A DNA stretch of 64,000 bases, from assembly GCF_018688235.1 (NCBI RefSeq), contig NZ_CP061313.1, forward strand, positions 541,130-605,129, read 5' to 3'. Source of the DNA: Polynucleobacter sp. AP-Nino-20-G2 (GTDB lineage Bacteria; Pseudomonadota; Gammaproteobacteria; Burkholderiales; Burkholderiaceae). Both the position numbers and the translations under genes were made by a program. The notes below the pieces were generated by a model, which worked only from the letters and a program-made list of their open reading frames with translations, was not told the DNA's origin and made no database searches. Below are positions 1 through 8,938 of the stretch, one piece after another. The number at the start of each line of letters is the position of its first letter. Within the stretch, counting starts at the first letter, position 1.

Positions 1-1
1 G

Positions 2-1675
2 ACGTACAACGATGCCCACGTGGCCAATGCCACTACCGTGACCGCTGCTGGCTTAGTGATTACGGCCATTACCGGTAATAAGAGCTCGGTTGCGGGTGAC
101 TATGTATTAGATGCCACGAGCAAAACCGTTGCGGGCACCATTACTCAACTTGGTAGCACGACTTATGTTGGCTCTTCGGGTGGAAACTGGTCTGTTGCAG
201 GTAACTGGACAAATGGCGCAATGCCAATTGGCAATGACGTAGCTACTGTATATATACCTTCTGGGGTTATCGTTAAGTACGATAGTGCGGTGGTTGATCC
301 AGTACAAAGCACAATCTATAACCAAGGATCGATTCAATTTTCAAATATCACTAACTTTATTGCACCAGTAGTTGGATCTGGTTCTATTACCCAATCCGGT
401 ACTGGCGCATTAAAGATTAGTGGCAACAACATATCAATGACTGGTAACGTTTTGCTTGCTAGCGGCTCTAGCCTAATTCTGGATAATAAAAATGCCCTAG
501 GCTTGGGCAAGGTCATTTCTGATAACGGATATCTAGGTGTATCTTCCGGAATTCGCTTGCCTAGTTTGAGTGTGGTTGGCCCAGTTAAACTCACTAGCGA
601 CATCACTACCCTTGGCGCGCAAAATTACGCGGGCTCAGTTCTGGTGGCTACTGGAGATGCATCCAATCCAATTACTTTGACCACAACCAATGCTGATATT
701 AGCTTTGGCGGCACATTAAATACGGAAGGAGCTAACCGCTCCTTAACCCTCAATGCCGGATCTGGTCAGGTTACCTTTAATGGCAAGGTGGGAGATATTT
801 CATACACCTATGGTCAATACCGCCAATCTGGAAAAGCGCCTAATATTGCTGTTTTGGATGTAGCTGCTAGCAAGATCTTCATTAATGCTGATGTGCAGAC
901 AGTCGATGCACAGATTTATCGTGGCCCAGTGGTGATTGGTGATAACGGCTCTAATGGTCGCGTTCGAAGCTTGCTTTCTGTTGATCCAAGCATTACCTTT
1001 ACAAGTACTGTGGATGATGCAATCGCCAATACCCATACCTTATTGGCCTACGCAGCTTCATTTAACTCCGCTAAGCCAACCATCACATTCGATGGGGCAG
1101 TTGGCTCTACCGCTCCATTATTTGCTATGGACGTCGTAGTAGGCCTTCAAGATATGACCTTGCTCTCTAAAGTAGGCTCTATTAACGTTGATCTGGCCCA
1201 GTATTTTGGTGACGTTACGATTGCCGGCGATGTAAGTACGATGAGCAATCAAACCTATACCGCTAGCAAGATTGCCTTGGGTGGAAGCCAAGGATCTGGT
1301 ATTTTAAATTTCACGTCAGCTCAGGGCAAGATTATTTTTAATACCAGAAATTCAGCCCCTGGCGGCTTTGTAGTAAAAGATGGCGCTTTACTGACTCAGG
1401 TTAATCTGAATGTTCTGAATGATGATTCTGTGGCTGGTTTTGCTGGATTGCCAGGCGGGGTAGCTGGCCGGCTCAATAAGTCTGCTGAAACTGGTAGATT
1501 CGCTAAAATCGGTGGTAATCGTGATTCTGCCGGTGAATTGCATGCTAGCTTGACGGGTAATAACAATTTTCAAATTGCAAATATTGGAAGTGATGCTGGA
1601 GGCGTTACGGTGAGCTCTCCACAGGGAGCTGAAGTGTGTAGCTCTCAGCAAGATTCCCAAGGGTGCACATATTAA
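2..1675 (+). CDS. Two-partner-secretion exoprotein (TpsA, filamentous-haemagglutinin-like), C-terminal part
   Basis: This reading frame is already open at the left edge, so only about 557 C-terminal residues of a much larger secreted adhesin or haemagglutinin are present. The first ~50 residues look like an MBG/YDG-type repeat (a Tyr-Asn-Asp-Ala start, then alternating Val/Thr/Gly beta-strand residues). The rest is rich in Gly, Ser, Thr, Asn and Ala in short beta-strand-like units (LTLNAGSGQVTFNGKVG, ADISFGGTLN), as expected for a right-handed beta-helix. There are no membrane segments. Two Cys lie near the C-terminus (EVC, QGC). A TpsB transporter follows after 30 bp, which supports the assignment to type Vb secretion. 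The protein would be exported across the outer membrane and would act at the cell surface. The ligand cannot be told from this part. Confidence 0.8.
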   Translation, partial: TYNDAHVANATTVTAAGLVITAITGNKSSVAGDYVLDATSKTVAGTITQLGSTTYVGSSGGNWSVAGNWTNGAMPIGNDVATVYIPSGVIVKYDSAVVDPVQSTIYNQGSIQFSNITNFIAPVVGSGSITQSGTGALKISGNNISMTGNVLLASGSSLILDNKNALGLGKVISDNGYLGVSSGIRLPSLSVVGPVKLTSDITTLGAQNYAGSVLVATGDASNPITLTTTNADISFGGTLNTEGANRSLTLNAGSGQVTFNGKVGDISYTYGQYRQSGKAPNIAVLDVAASKIFINADVQTVDAQIYRGPVVIGDNGSNGRVRSLLSVDPSITFTSTVDDAIANTHTLLAYAASFNSAKPTITFDGAVGSTAPLFAMDVVVGLQDMTLLSKVGSINVDLAQYFGDVTIAGDVSTMSNQTYTASKIALGGSQGSGILNFTSAQGKIIFNTRNSAPGGFVVKDGALLTQVNLNVLNDDSVAGFAGLPGGVAGRLNKSAETGRFAKIGGNRDSAGELHASLTGNNNFQIANIGSDAGGVTVSSPQGAEVCSSQQDSQGCTY

Positions 1676-1705
1676 TAGAGTAGTGATTAAACAGCTATCA
1701 GCTTG

Positions 1706-3460
1706 ATGAATAGAACAATGAAAAAAAGTACCGCCACATTTAAGTTTGCAATTGCATCTCAATTGCTATTTTTATCTCTTGCCGTTCAAAATGCGCAGGC
1801 TCAGGTCGATGCTGGCGCATTGCAACAAAACTTAGAAAAGCAACTGCCTCTGCCATCACCTCTTGCATTGCCAGAGCCAGGCAAAGAAAAAGCTCCCCAG
1901 TTGAGCACCCCTAAAGAAGGGGAGGCTACTTTTGTGCTTGCCGCATTTGCATTAGAAGGGGTCAACATTCTGCCCGATGCGCAGGTTCAAGAAGTGCTAA
2001 AGCCTTACGTCGGCATTTCTATTACCTTTGCTGATTTAGAAAAAGCCTGTGATGCCATTACTGCGTTATATCGTCAGCATGGGTACTCAGTTCAAGCCGT
2101 GGTTTTACCCCAAAGTATTGCCAAAACCGGGGGCACTGTGAAGCTGCGTATTACCGAAGCAAAATTGAGCAGTGTGGTTGTTAAAACTCCTAATGGCCCC
2201 AGTCGCTTTGGTGCTGAAAGGGTGGAGAAATACGTTACCAATGCTAACCCCATTGGTGAAAATTTAAATCTCAATAGTATTGAGCGTGTACTGATTATTT
2301 TGAATGAAACTCCCGGAGTGATGGTGAGTAGCCAATTAGAAGCTGGCAAGAATCCTGGAGAGACTGATCTGAATGTGAATTTGCAAGACGCCCCGTTGTT
2401 TCAGGGCAGGGTGGGACTCAATAACTACGGTAGCCGCACAACGGGTGCTAATCAAGCGACTGCTGCCTTGGGCCTAAACAACCTGACAGGTATTGGTGAT
2501 CAGGCGGCGCTCAATGGAATTAGTTCAGAAGGGTCGCAGTACGTTCAAGGCGCTTATTCTTTCCCAGGCTCGACCGATGGTTTGCGCTTAGGGGTATCGG
2601 GCACCTTTTTGCAGTATAAAAATGTGAGTAGCTATGCCAGTCCCAATGGTAACAACGGTGATGCCTGGACCACCGGATTTAGCGCTGCCTATCCATTGGT
2701 TCGAACCCAGGGCTCTAACCTTAACGCTACCTTGGGATATGACATCAAGAGCTATACCAATAGGTTCATGGCAACGAACACAACCAATAGTGCTTACAAC
2801 ATTCGCAATGTGGTCGCTGGATTATCAGGAAACATCTATGACGGCTTTGGTGGTGGCGCCATCAATGATGGCTCAGTGTCGATGACTTTCGGTTCCCTCG
2901 ATATTTTGTCCACCAGTATTGGAGGCTACGGTACTTATACGCCTTCTGCGTTTACCAAGTTCAATTTTTCAGGAAGCCGGAATCAATCTTTGGATGCTGA
3001 GGGCCTAACCTCTTTGTATATGGCTGTGTCTGGGCAGTTTGCTAGCGTGGAGCTCAATTCTGCTGAGCAATTTTATTTAGGCGGCCCTTATGGAGTCAGA
3101 GCCTATCCAGTAGCTCAAGGTGGTGGCGCGCAAGGTGGACTAGGGACAGTAGAGCTGCGTCATAAATTGCCTGAAAATCTGACGATTTCAGGGTTCTTTG
3201 ATGCCGGTATCGTCCAGCAATACAAGAACAATATGATCGCCTACAACACTTTTAAGGGTCAATCAAACGCTAACAATACCTATTCTTTGATGGGAGCAGG
3301 TCTGGGCCTTAAATGGAGTTATGACCACTGGGATATTAACGGTTCAATTGCTTGGATGGTCGGCAAAAATCCGCTCTATACCTATGCTGGTAATCCTGTG
3401 AACAATGATGGTTTAGCTACTCAGCCTCGTGGTTGGATTAACGCCAGCTATTCGTTTTAA
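1706..3460 (+). CDS. ShlB/FhaC/HecB-family outer-membrane transporter (TpsB)
   Basis: This is the outer-membrane pore that secretes the TpsA exoprotein encoded just upstream. The start is ATG 1706; ATG 1718 is equally possible because neither has a clear Shine-Dalgarno sequence. A Sec signal peptide covers about the first 33 residues and ends AQAQ. A Pro-rich linker is followed by two POTRA domains at about residues 75-230 (FALEGVNILP, LYRQHGYSVQAVVLP). A C-terminal 16-strand barrel of the ShlB type follows. The loop-6 signature is present as GVRAYP in place of the usual VRGYP. The last residue is Phe after alternating polar and aromatic residues, as expected for BAM-dependent insertion. At ~584 residues it has the normal family length. 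The gene order TpsA-TpsB is the classical operon arrangement. Confidence 0.93.
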   Translation: MNRTMKKSTATFKFAIASQLLFLSLAVQNAQAQVDAGALQQNLEKQLPLPSPLALPEPGKEKAPQLSTPKEGEATFVLAAFALEGVNILPDAQVQEVLKPYVGISITFADLEKACDAITALYRQHGYSVQAVVLPQSIAKTGGTVKLRITEAKLSSVVVKTPNGPSRFGAERVEKYVTNANPIGENLNLNSIERVLIILNETPGVMVSSQLEAGKNPGETDLNVNLQDAPLFQGRVGLNNYGSRTTGANQATAALGLNNLTGIGDQAALNGISSEGSQYVQGAYSFPGSTDGLRLGVSGTFLQYKNVSSYASPNGNNGDAWTTGFSAAYPLVRTQGSNLNATLGYDIKSYTNRFMATNTTNSAYNIRNVVAGLSGNIYDGFGGGAINDGSVSMTFGSLDILSTSIGGYGTYTPSAFTKFNFSGSRNQSLDAEGLTSLYMAVSGQFASVELNSAEQFYLGGPYGVRAYPVAQGGGAQGGLGTVELRHKLPENLTISGFFDAGIVQQYKNNMIAYNTFKGQSNANNTYSLMGAGLGLKWSYDHWDINGSIAWMVGKNPLYTYAGNPVNNDGLATQPRGWINASYSF

Positions 3461-3493
3461 TCCACGGTAGGGCCGATTTTTAATTGGGTCCTT

Positions 3494-3515
3494 TGCGCAT
3501 AGTTGGAGTTATGTT
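3494..3515 (+). repeat. Left copy of an imperfect direct repeat (partner at 10800-10821)
   Basis: The core TGCGCATAGTTGGAG (3494-3508) recurs as TGCGCATAATTGGAG at 10800-10814. Similarity runs on for about seven more bases with a one-base gap. This copy lies between the end of the TpsB gene and the stop codon of the zinc-ribbon gene. The two copies bracket the RT operon, katG, the iron genes and the tRNA remnant. They could be attachment-site-like ends of an inserted segment. They could also simply be promoter-like sequence containing a -10 element (CATAAT in the right copy). Confidence 0.4.
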
Positions 3516-3879
3516 ATTCAGACTTCTTTTTGGCTGAACCATGACCCTGGTGTTGGCTTAATGGTTCCTCACAATGGTGAATTATTTCACCTGTCTCATA
3601 ATCAGTAATCTTTTCAAAATAGCGGTCCTTGTCACGATCAATGATTCTAGCTCTGTGAACAATCTTTTCAAGGCTGTGACTATGCTCAGGAATGCTTAAA
3701 TCTTCAATGTAAGGTCGCCTCTCTCCAGGCCTTTTGGCCTTCATTCCAACGCCATCTCTGGCATTAACTTTCTCAATAATTTCGACGTGAATGGTTTTTG
3801 CACTACTCCCACAGGTTGGGCATAGTGAGCCTGCTAAATTTTCTAAAAATAGATTATTACAACTGGAGCAGGTAATCAT
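3514..3879 (-). CDS. Small zinc-ribbon protein, third gene of the RT operon
   Basis: This is a 121-residue protein with an N-terminal zinc ribbon made of two Cys-x-x-Cys knuckles (C4/C7 and C20/C23). A charged middle section and a C-terminal motif (YFEKITDYETGEIIHHCEEPLSQH) follow. The tail is Lys/Ser-rich and ends GHGSAKKKSE. From memory, small proteins with a TGE-x-I-x-x-x-x-EPLS tail are common hypothetical genes in proteobacterial accessory regions, and their function is unknown. It follows the nuclease-like gene by 20 bp on the same strand, so it is probably co-transcribed with the reverse transcriptase. A nucleic-acid-binding or adaptor role is inference. It could also be an unrelated passenger of the accessory region. 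Confidence 0.7.
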   Translation of the reverse strand: MITCSSCNNLFLENLAGSLCPTCGSSAKTIHVEIIEKVNARDGVGMKAKRPGERRPYIEDLSIPEHSHSLEKIVHRARIIDRDKDRYFEKITDYETGEIIHHCEEPLSQHQGHGSAKKKSE

Positions 3880-3899
3880 ATTTACGATCCGCTTAATAA

Positions 3900-4607
3900 T
3901 TATCGGGAAACCGATGCCATCGAGAAGTGGTCAACCAGAATTGGGAGGACATCATTTGCCCTTTGCCCAGCGACAGCAAGACATACGTGATCGATAGAGC
4001 GCCTCCAGGTGACCCCAGTCCTTGGATTAAATAGGCCAATGTAGTTGAATGTTAGCGATCTGTTTGAGTAGGCAAGAGCTGTGTAAATAAGAAGCTGTCT
4101 TAAATCAGATATGCGAAACGCCCGATCACCAGCTTTGATTTCGTATAGACAGTTGTCAACTATTACATCTCCCTCGCATGCAGAGATTAGACCGCATCCG
4201 ACAAATGCAGGTTGGATGGTAAGGCTACCCTTGTTAGGGAAAAAGTGGAGTAATCTGAAGGCTAGAAATGTAGATTCACGTATACAGTTTTCATCAAATT
4301 CAGAAATAGTATTTTTAGCATCAGATATAAATCTGTTTACATATCCTATTGCCTCTTCGATTGATTCAGAAATTGCTTTTTGGACGTTCGTTCTATCGGG
4401 TGTAATTTTTGAGTGCCGGATCCTGGAAAAGGCTCTAAAGGCAACCTCATTTACCGCACCGCGCATTTTTTTTGAGGCCCTTTGGTTTAATGGTGAAGAT
4501 ATTCTAGTGGTCAGCATATTTTCCATGTGCCAATATCCATCGCTTAAAGGGGTAACGGTGCGCCAAGTTGATGTGTACCCTGATGCAAATTGATGCTCTG
4601 AGATCAT
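3900..4607 (-). CDS. PD-(D/E)XK-like nuclease partner of the reverse transcriptase
   Basis: No named family was recognised, but the C-terminal half carries a convincing PD-(D/E)XK pattern. D147 follows an Ala-Cys-Glu-Gly stretch. A beta-strand then leads to Y-E156-I-K158, and a helix holding Q171-L-L-I-Y175 matches the QxxxY motif of RecB/Cas4-type nucleases. E54 in the N-terminal helix (VNEVAFRAF) could be the additional conserved acid. The protein has 235 residues and no signal peptide, so it should be cytoplasmic. Its start codon overlaps the stop of the RT gene (ATGA), which implies tight translational coupling. The inferred role is an effector or processing nuclease acting with the RT. 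It might instead be a non-catalytic fold homologue. The motif call is by eye. Confidence 0.6.
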   Translation of the reverse strand: MISEHQFASGYTSTWRTVTPLSDGYWHMENMLTTRISSPLNQRASKKMRGAVNEVAFRAFSRIRHSKITPDRTNVQKAISESIEEAIGYVNRFISDAKNTISEFDENCIRESTFLAFRLLHFFPNKGSLTIQPAFVGCGLISACEGDVIVDNCLYEIKAGDRAFRISDLRQLLIYTALAYSNRSLTFNYIGLFNPRTGVTWRRSIDHVCLAVAGQRANDVLPILVDHFSMASVSR

Positions 4608-6217
4608 ATTGGTAGCTTCCAGCCAGTACCTTTTTTACTCTTCATCTCGCCAATCCACTGCATTACCAACTGGTCAAAGTTATTCTGCTCCTTCTTTATG
4701 GATTCACGCCAATGCTTGCCTTCGTCACCAAGCATATAAGAGGCAATCATGAGCGCTCTTTTTTCCCACGCCGTTACAGTGGAAAAGGTTGTTCTGCAAT
4801 TTGAAACCCAGTGATCTGCTGATCTATTAGCCATCAAGAGGATGATATCTCGCTTAATCATCATGCTGGAGGACTGTTTATAGAGGTTTGCAAGAAGCAA
4901 TTCCATTTCCTCTGAAAAATCTGTTGAAAGTACTTTGAGCGCAAAGGCTAAATTTGCTGGAACTTGGGTAATGTAGGAGTTGGATGTAATTAGCTCTCTT
5001 AGGGATTTAAACAGTAACTCCTTTACCGTTGGATCTAAATTCGGAAGCAAAAATCTACAAAGTTGCATAACCGATGGAAATATTGGGTAGAGAAGATCAA
5101 GACTTGCAAGCATTGATCTAATTGCATCATTTTGTTGATTTGGATTTAGGAGTTTTATTGCCCCAACTAGACGTCTTGTAAGGCCTTCATCAATCCGACT
5201 TTTAGCTAATTCTCTTCCAAGCATGCCGACAATATCAAATTTACTGAGCTCCGAAGCTAGGGCCTTATAGTCCTCTTCGGCAGTTGGAGAGTATGGGTCA
5301 AAATGTATTCTTAGTCTTCGAAAGGTTCGTGCTCTTTCGTCTTCGGGGGATTCATTTTCAGGGGGCTCGGAAAAATCAGACGTTGCCAAATATTCGGCTG
5401 CTGTCATAACGCGAGTTTTTGCCTTTTGTAATGAAAGTCCTTCATTGGTTAACAGTAACTTTGTTAGGGTTATTAGTGAGGATTGCGCTTCTTCGCGAGA
5501 CTTTGAAAATATGACAAAATCATCCACAAACCTACAAAATTTTATATTTTCACTAATTAATAGTCGGTCTACTCGATTTAAGAGAATTTCACTTAACAGG
5601 CGAGCGGCGGCACCCCCTACTGGGAGTCCGTAAGATGGGCCATCGGAAATTGCCTTTATTAATGCCATAATTCTGCGTGAGATCTCAGGCTGGTTTACAG
5701 CAGCCATATTCAAGGCATTTTCTAATCGATGATGGTAAATTCGCGGGTAGAAGTCTGAAATGTCACAGCGCAATACAAATGGATAATTTTCTGTTGTTGC
5801 TTTTATTGTTTCTTGAAATTGATGCCACCCGATGCCTTTGTTAAAAATTGTTCCTATAGGCTCGTCTGGCATAAAGCGGTATGAGAATACGGTTGTTGTA
5901 TTTACCCGCTTTTTTTCTATGTCTGGCCCAATTTCAATGATGAGACCAAGCAAATATGCATTCCATAGCGGGTCAATTTGGGTGCCGAGTCGGAAACCGC
6001 TATAGCCAACCGCTGCGAGCTCCTTGGATGTTAGAACTGGTATCTTTGAAATAGCTCCTTCAAAATCTCTATCAATTTCTCGCAATACGCCAAGAACTTC
6101 ATTAGGCTTGTCATGGAATAAATGATTTTCTATTGGAAAGGGAAAGATGTCCGTATCGCCATGTGTATAAATGTTTTTAATGGCCAATATAAGAGAGAGG
6201 TCTGAAACTAATGGCAT
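4604..6217 (-). CDS. Reverse transcriptase of the defence-associated / unknown-group type, with a C-terminal helical domain
   Basis: This 537-residue protein has clear RT motifs. Motif A is CDISDFYPRIYHHRLENAL with catalytic D152. Motif B is GLPVGGAAARLLSE (197-210). Motif C is FVDD (230-233), with Phe where retroviral and retron enzymes usually have Tyr. A motif-D-like QKAKT lies at 264-268. Residues ~280-537 are Leu-rich amphipathic helices without a known catalytic motif, like the alpha-helical extensions of abortive-infection and DRT enzymes. There is no maturase X domain, no HNH endonuclease and no group II intron context, which argues against an intron RT. It is the first gene of a three-gene minus-strand operon and overlaps the nuclease gene by 4 bp. 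The most likely role is anti-phage defence. The exact UG/DRT class was not assigned. Confidence 0.88.
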   Translation of the reverse strand: MPLVSDLSLILAIKNIYTHGDTDIFPFPIENHLFHDKPNEVLGVLREIDRDFEGAISKIPVLTSKELAAVGYSGFRLGTQIDPLWNAYLLGLIIEIGPDIEKKRVNTTTVFSYRFMPDEPIGTIFNKGIGWHQFQETIKATTENYPFVLRCDISDFYPRIYHHRLENALNMAAVNQPEISRRIMALIKAISDGPSYGLPVGGAAARLLSEILLNRVDRLLISENIKFCRFVDDFVIFSKSREEAQSSLITLTKLLLTNEGLSLQKAKTRVMTAAEYLATSDFSEPPENESPEDERARTFRRLRIHFDPYSPTAEEDYKALASELSKFDIVGMLGRELAKSRIDEGLTRRLVGAIKLLNPNQQNDAIRSMLASLDLLYPIFPSVMQLCRFLLPNLDPTVKELLFKSLRELITSNSYITQVPANLAFALKVLSTDFSEEMELLLANLYKQSSSMMIKRDIILLMANRSADHWVSNCRTTFSTVTAWEKRALMIASYMLGDEGKHWRESIKKEQNNFDQLVMQWIGEMKSKKGTGWKLPI

Positions 6218-6457
6218 ATCTTTACCCTGTTGAATTTAATTTTCTTTGGGATTCAGTTAATCGCAAAACTGTACAAGTTAACTTAGTTTTAAATTGAGTC
6301 AATATACATATTACCCTTAGGATCTACTTTTAAATTTAATGACTAGTTATCCCTGTTATTCCCTGTTCCAAAATATTTATTTTGGCTTCTATACTGGAAA
6401 ACAATAGGGTGGTTATTGGTTTTCTGAAAAATTGGGCTCATTTCTACCCAAATACCC
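6218..6457. other. AT-rich leader upstream of the RT operon
   Basis: This stretch lies immediately upstream of the RT start, which is on the minus strand. It holds no plausible gene. It contains a tandem CCCTGTTATT-type repeat (TATCCCTGTTATTCCCTGTT, 6348-6367) and a 7-bp perfect inverted repeat CCAAAAT/ATTTTGG (6368-6374 and 6379-6385). Several defence RTs use a non-coding RNA encoded just upstream on the same strand, so this is where such a template RNA would be expected. Nothing here proves one. Confidence 0.4.
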
Positions 6458-6592
6458 TGTAAATTTCCCTGTAATCAGGGTAGGATGCTGAGACAATACG
6501 GGTGGAGACTACGGCCACCGCCAGCCAGTCTCTATATTTCGGACGTACTGAGATAGTTACGAACAGGCCCCACGGTACGCGGGGCTTTTTTG
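6458..6592 (+). ncRNA. Candidate structured small RNA, copy A, with Rho-independent terminator
   Basis: This segment is homologous along its length to 10816-10953. Shared features in order are: a closing helix TGTAA/TTACG (6458-6462 with 6557-6561); a hairpin CCCTG-TAAT-CAGGG (6467-6480); a conserved GCTGAGA-like stretch; a helix GGTGG/CCACC (6501-6505 with 6515-6519); and a terminator GCCCC...GGGGC (6567-6571 with 6581-6585) followed by six T. The helix at 6501 reads GGTGA/TCACC in the other copy, which is a compensatory change, so RNA structure appears to be conserved. The T-tract puts transcription on the plus strand, opposite to the flanking RT and katG genes. I recognise no named RNA family. 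Confidence 0.6.
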
Positions 6593-6787
6593 TTTTTAGA
6601 TTCTCGTCGGTTGGTTTGGTTAATTTAAGGGCGGCCTATTCGGCTGCTTTCGGCCAGTAACGGTCGGAGTATTAAAAATTTTTGCGCAGGTATTTTTAAT
6701 TTCCCTTAAGCAATATACATCTGTTTTTCAAGTAAAGGTAAGAGAGGCAAAGCCTCCCTTATTAATGCAAAGTTATTGCCGTATAAA
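6593..6787. other. Intergenic spacer downstream of RNA candidate A
   Basis: This spacer lies between the RNA terminator and the 3' end of katG. I see no gene and no strong signal in it. Confidence 0.4.
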
Positions 6788-8938
6788 CTAAAACAAGTCT
6801 GCGTTCATGACCTTAGTCCAGGCGGCAACAAAGTCATTCACAAACTTCTCCTTATTGTCGTCTTGTGCGTAGACTTCTGCGTAGGCGCGCAAGATAGAGT
6901 TAGAGCCAAACACCAGATCAACTCGAGTAGCAGTCCATTTCGTGTCGCCTGTATTGCGCTCAACAATGTCGTAGCTATTTCTGCCGGTAGGTTTCCACTG
7001 GTAATTCATATCAGTTAGATTGACGAAAAAGTCATTGCTTAATGCGCCCTCTCTTTTTGTAAATACCCCGTGTTTCATTCCACCATAGTTTGTGCCAATT
7101 ACACGCATGCCTCCTACCAGCGCAGTCATCTCTTGGGCGGTGAGTTCCATCAACTGCGTACGGTCTAGGAGCATTTCTTCTGGCATCACAACATAGTTTT
7201 CTTTTAACCAATTGCGATAGCCGTCTGCGAGTGGTTCAAGAACTTCAAATGACTCTACATCTGTCATTTCTTGAGTAGCATCACCACGGCCAGGAGTAAA
7301 TGGTAACTTGACGTCAAATCCTCCAGCTTTGGCAGCCTGTTCAATGCCGATATTGCCACCCAGTACGATGGTGTCAGCAATGCTAATGTCGGATTCTTTG
7401 GCAATTTTTTCATAGACCGACAGTATTTTTGCCAAACGCTCAGGCTCGTTTCCGGCCCAGTCTTTTTGAGGTGCCAAACGAATGCGTGCACCATTAGCGC
7501 CGCCGCGTTTATCTGAGCCGCGATAAGTGCGAGCGCTATCCCAAGCGGTGGTCACTAGATCGCTGATGGATAGACCGCTGGCTTTGATCTTGGTTTTAAC
7601 GGCCTCAATGCCATAGTCTTTTGAGCCAGCTGGTACTGGGTCTTGCCAGATTAAATCTTCCTGAGGTACATCTGGGCCGAAGTATCTCGCTTTTGGCCCC
7701 ATGTCGCGATGGGTTAACTTAAACCAAGCCCTAGCAAACGTTTCCGAGAAATAAGCCTGATCCTTGTGGAACTTCTCTGAGATTTTGCGATATTCAGGAT
7801 CCATCTTCATTGCCATGTCTGCATCTGTCATCATTGGCATAAGGCGAATGGTGGCATCCTCAACATCTACCGGCTTATCCTCTTCTTTGATGTTGACGGG
7901 CTCATACTGCCACGCACCCGCCGGGCTCCTGGTCAGCCTCCATTCGTAATTCAGTAACAAACGGAAGTAGCCGTTATCCCACTGGGTTGGATGTGTTGTC
8001 CAAGCGCCTTCAATGCCGCTGGTTACGGTATCTCTGCCAATGCCACGATTCTTGTGATTCATCCAGCCAAGACCCTGCTCATCAATCGGAGCTCCTTCTG
8101 GCGCTGGCCCAAGATTGGCCGCATTGCCGTTGCCGTGCGCTTTGCCAACGGTATGGCCGCCTGCAGTTAGGGCAACAGTCTCTTCGTCGTTCATGGCCAT
8201 CCGAGCAAACGTTACTCGAATGTCATGAGCCGTTTTTAATGGATCAGGATTGCCATCTACGCCTTCTGGATTTACATAGATCAAGCCCATCATGACGGCG
8301 GCAAGAGGATTGGCTAAATCTCGCTCACCAGAGTAGCGGCTGCCTTCGCCACCACTTTTTTGGAGCCACTCTTTTTCAGAGCCCCAAGAGATATCTTTTT
8401 CTGGGTGCCAAATATCTTCACGACCAAAGGAGAAGCCAAATGTTTTGAGACCCATGGATTCATAGGCAATAGTACCAGCCAAGATCATCAGATCGGCCCA
8501 ACTGACTTTATTGCCGTATTTCTTTTTGAGGGGCCATAAGAGGCGACGGGCTTTATCTAAGTTGGTGTTATCGGGCCAAGAATTAAGTGGCGCAAAGCGT
8601 TGGTTGCCTGTGCCGGCGCCACCGCGACCATCAGCAATGCGATAGCTACCTGCAGAGTGCCAAGCCATACGAATCATCAGGCCGCCGTAGTGACCCCAAT
8701 CTGCTGGCCACCAATCTTGGCTATTGAGTAGTAGCTCCTTCATATCATACTTAAGTGCACTTACATCGAGCTTTTTTAATTCATCTCGGTAGTTAAATGA
8801 TGGACCCATGGGGTTTGTCTTGGCATCTTGCTGATGCAGAATATCGAGATTCAGTGATTTTGGCCACCATGCCATAGGGGTGTTACTTGATTCGGTATTG
8901 GCGCCGTGAGCAACTGGGCACATTCCTTGTGATGTCAT
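6788..8938 (-). CDS. katG: Catalase-peroxidase KatG
   Basis: This is a bifunctional haem enzyme that breaks down hydrogen peroxide and oxidises small donors. The protein has 716 residues, normal for a bacterial KatG with the duplicated peroxidase domain. The distal triad R90-W93-H94 is visible in MIRMAWHSAGSYR. The proximal haem ligand is H262 in GGHTVGKAHG. W93, Y221 (YVNPEG) and M247 are in the right places for the Met-Tyr-Trp adduct needed for catalase activity. The protein is cytoplasmic, with no signal peptide. The start is ATG 8938 with an upstream AAGGAG. It is monocistronic. Its neighbours are the RNA candidate downstream and a long intergenic region upstream. An OxyR site would be expected upstream, but none was recognised with confidence. 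Confidence 0.97.
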   Translation of the reverse strand: MTSQGMCPVAHGANTESSNTPMAWWPKSLNLDILHQQDAKTNPMGPSFNYRDELKKLDVSALKYDMKELLLNSQDWWPADWGHYGGLMIRMAWHSAGSYRIADGRGGAGTGNQRFAPLNSWPDNTNLDKARRLLWPLKKKYGNKVSWADLMILAGTIAYESMGLKTFGFSFGREDIWHPEKDISWGSEKEWLQKSGGEGSRYSGERDLANPLAAVMMGLIYVNPEGVDGNPDPLKTAHDIRVTFARMAMNDEETVALTAGGHTVGKAHGNGNAANLGPAPEGAPIDEQGLGWMNHKNRGIGRDTVTSGIEGAWTTHPTQWDNGYFRLLLNYEWRLTRSPAGAWQYEPVNIKEEDKPVDVEDATIRLMPMMTDADMAMKMDPEYRKISEKFHKDQAYFSETFARAWFKLTHRDMGPKARYFGPDVPQEDLIWQDPVPAGSKDYGIEAVKTKIKASGLSISDLVTTAWDSARTYRGSDKRGGANGARIRLAPQKDWAGNEPERLAKILSVYEKIAKESDISIADTIVLGGNIGIEQAAKAGGFDVKLPFTPGRGDATQEMTDVESFEVLEPLADGYRNWLKENYVVMPEEMLLDRTQLMELTAQEMTALVGGMRVIGTNYGGMKHGVFTKREGALSNDFFVNLTDMNYQWKPTGRNSYDIVERNTGDTKWTATRVDLVFGSNSILRAYAEVYAQDDNKEKFVNDFVAAWTKVMNADLF

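Noticed and set aside
4604..6217. Group II intron or retron
   Set aside because: There is no maturase or endonuclease domain, no recognisable intron domain V, no msr/msd-like inverted repeats flanking the gene, and the catalytic motif is FVDD in a three-gene operon.
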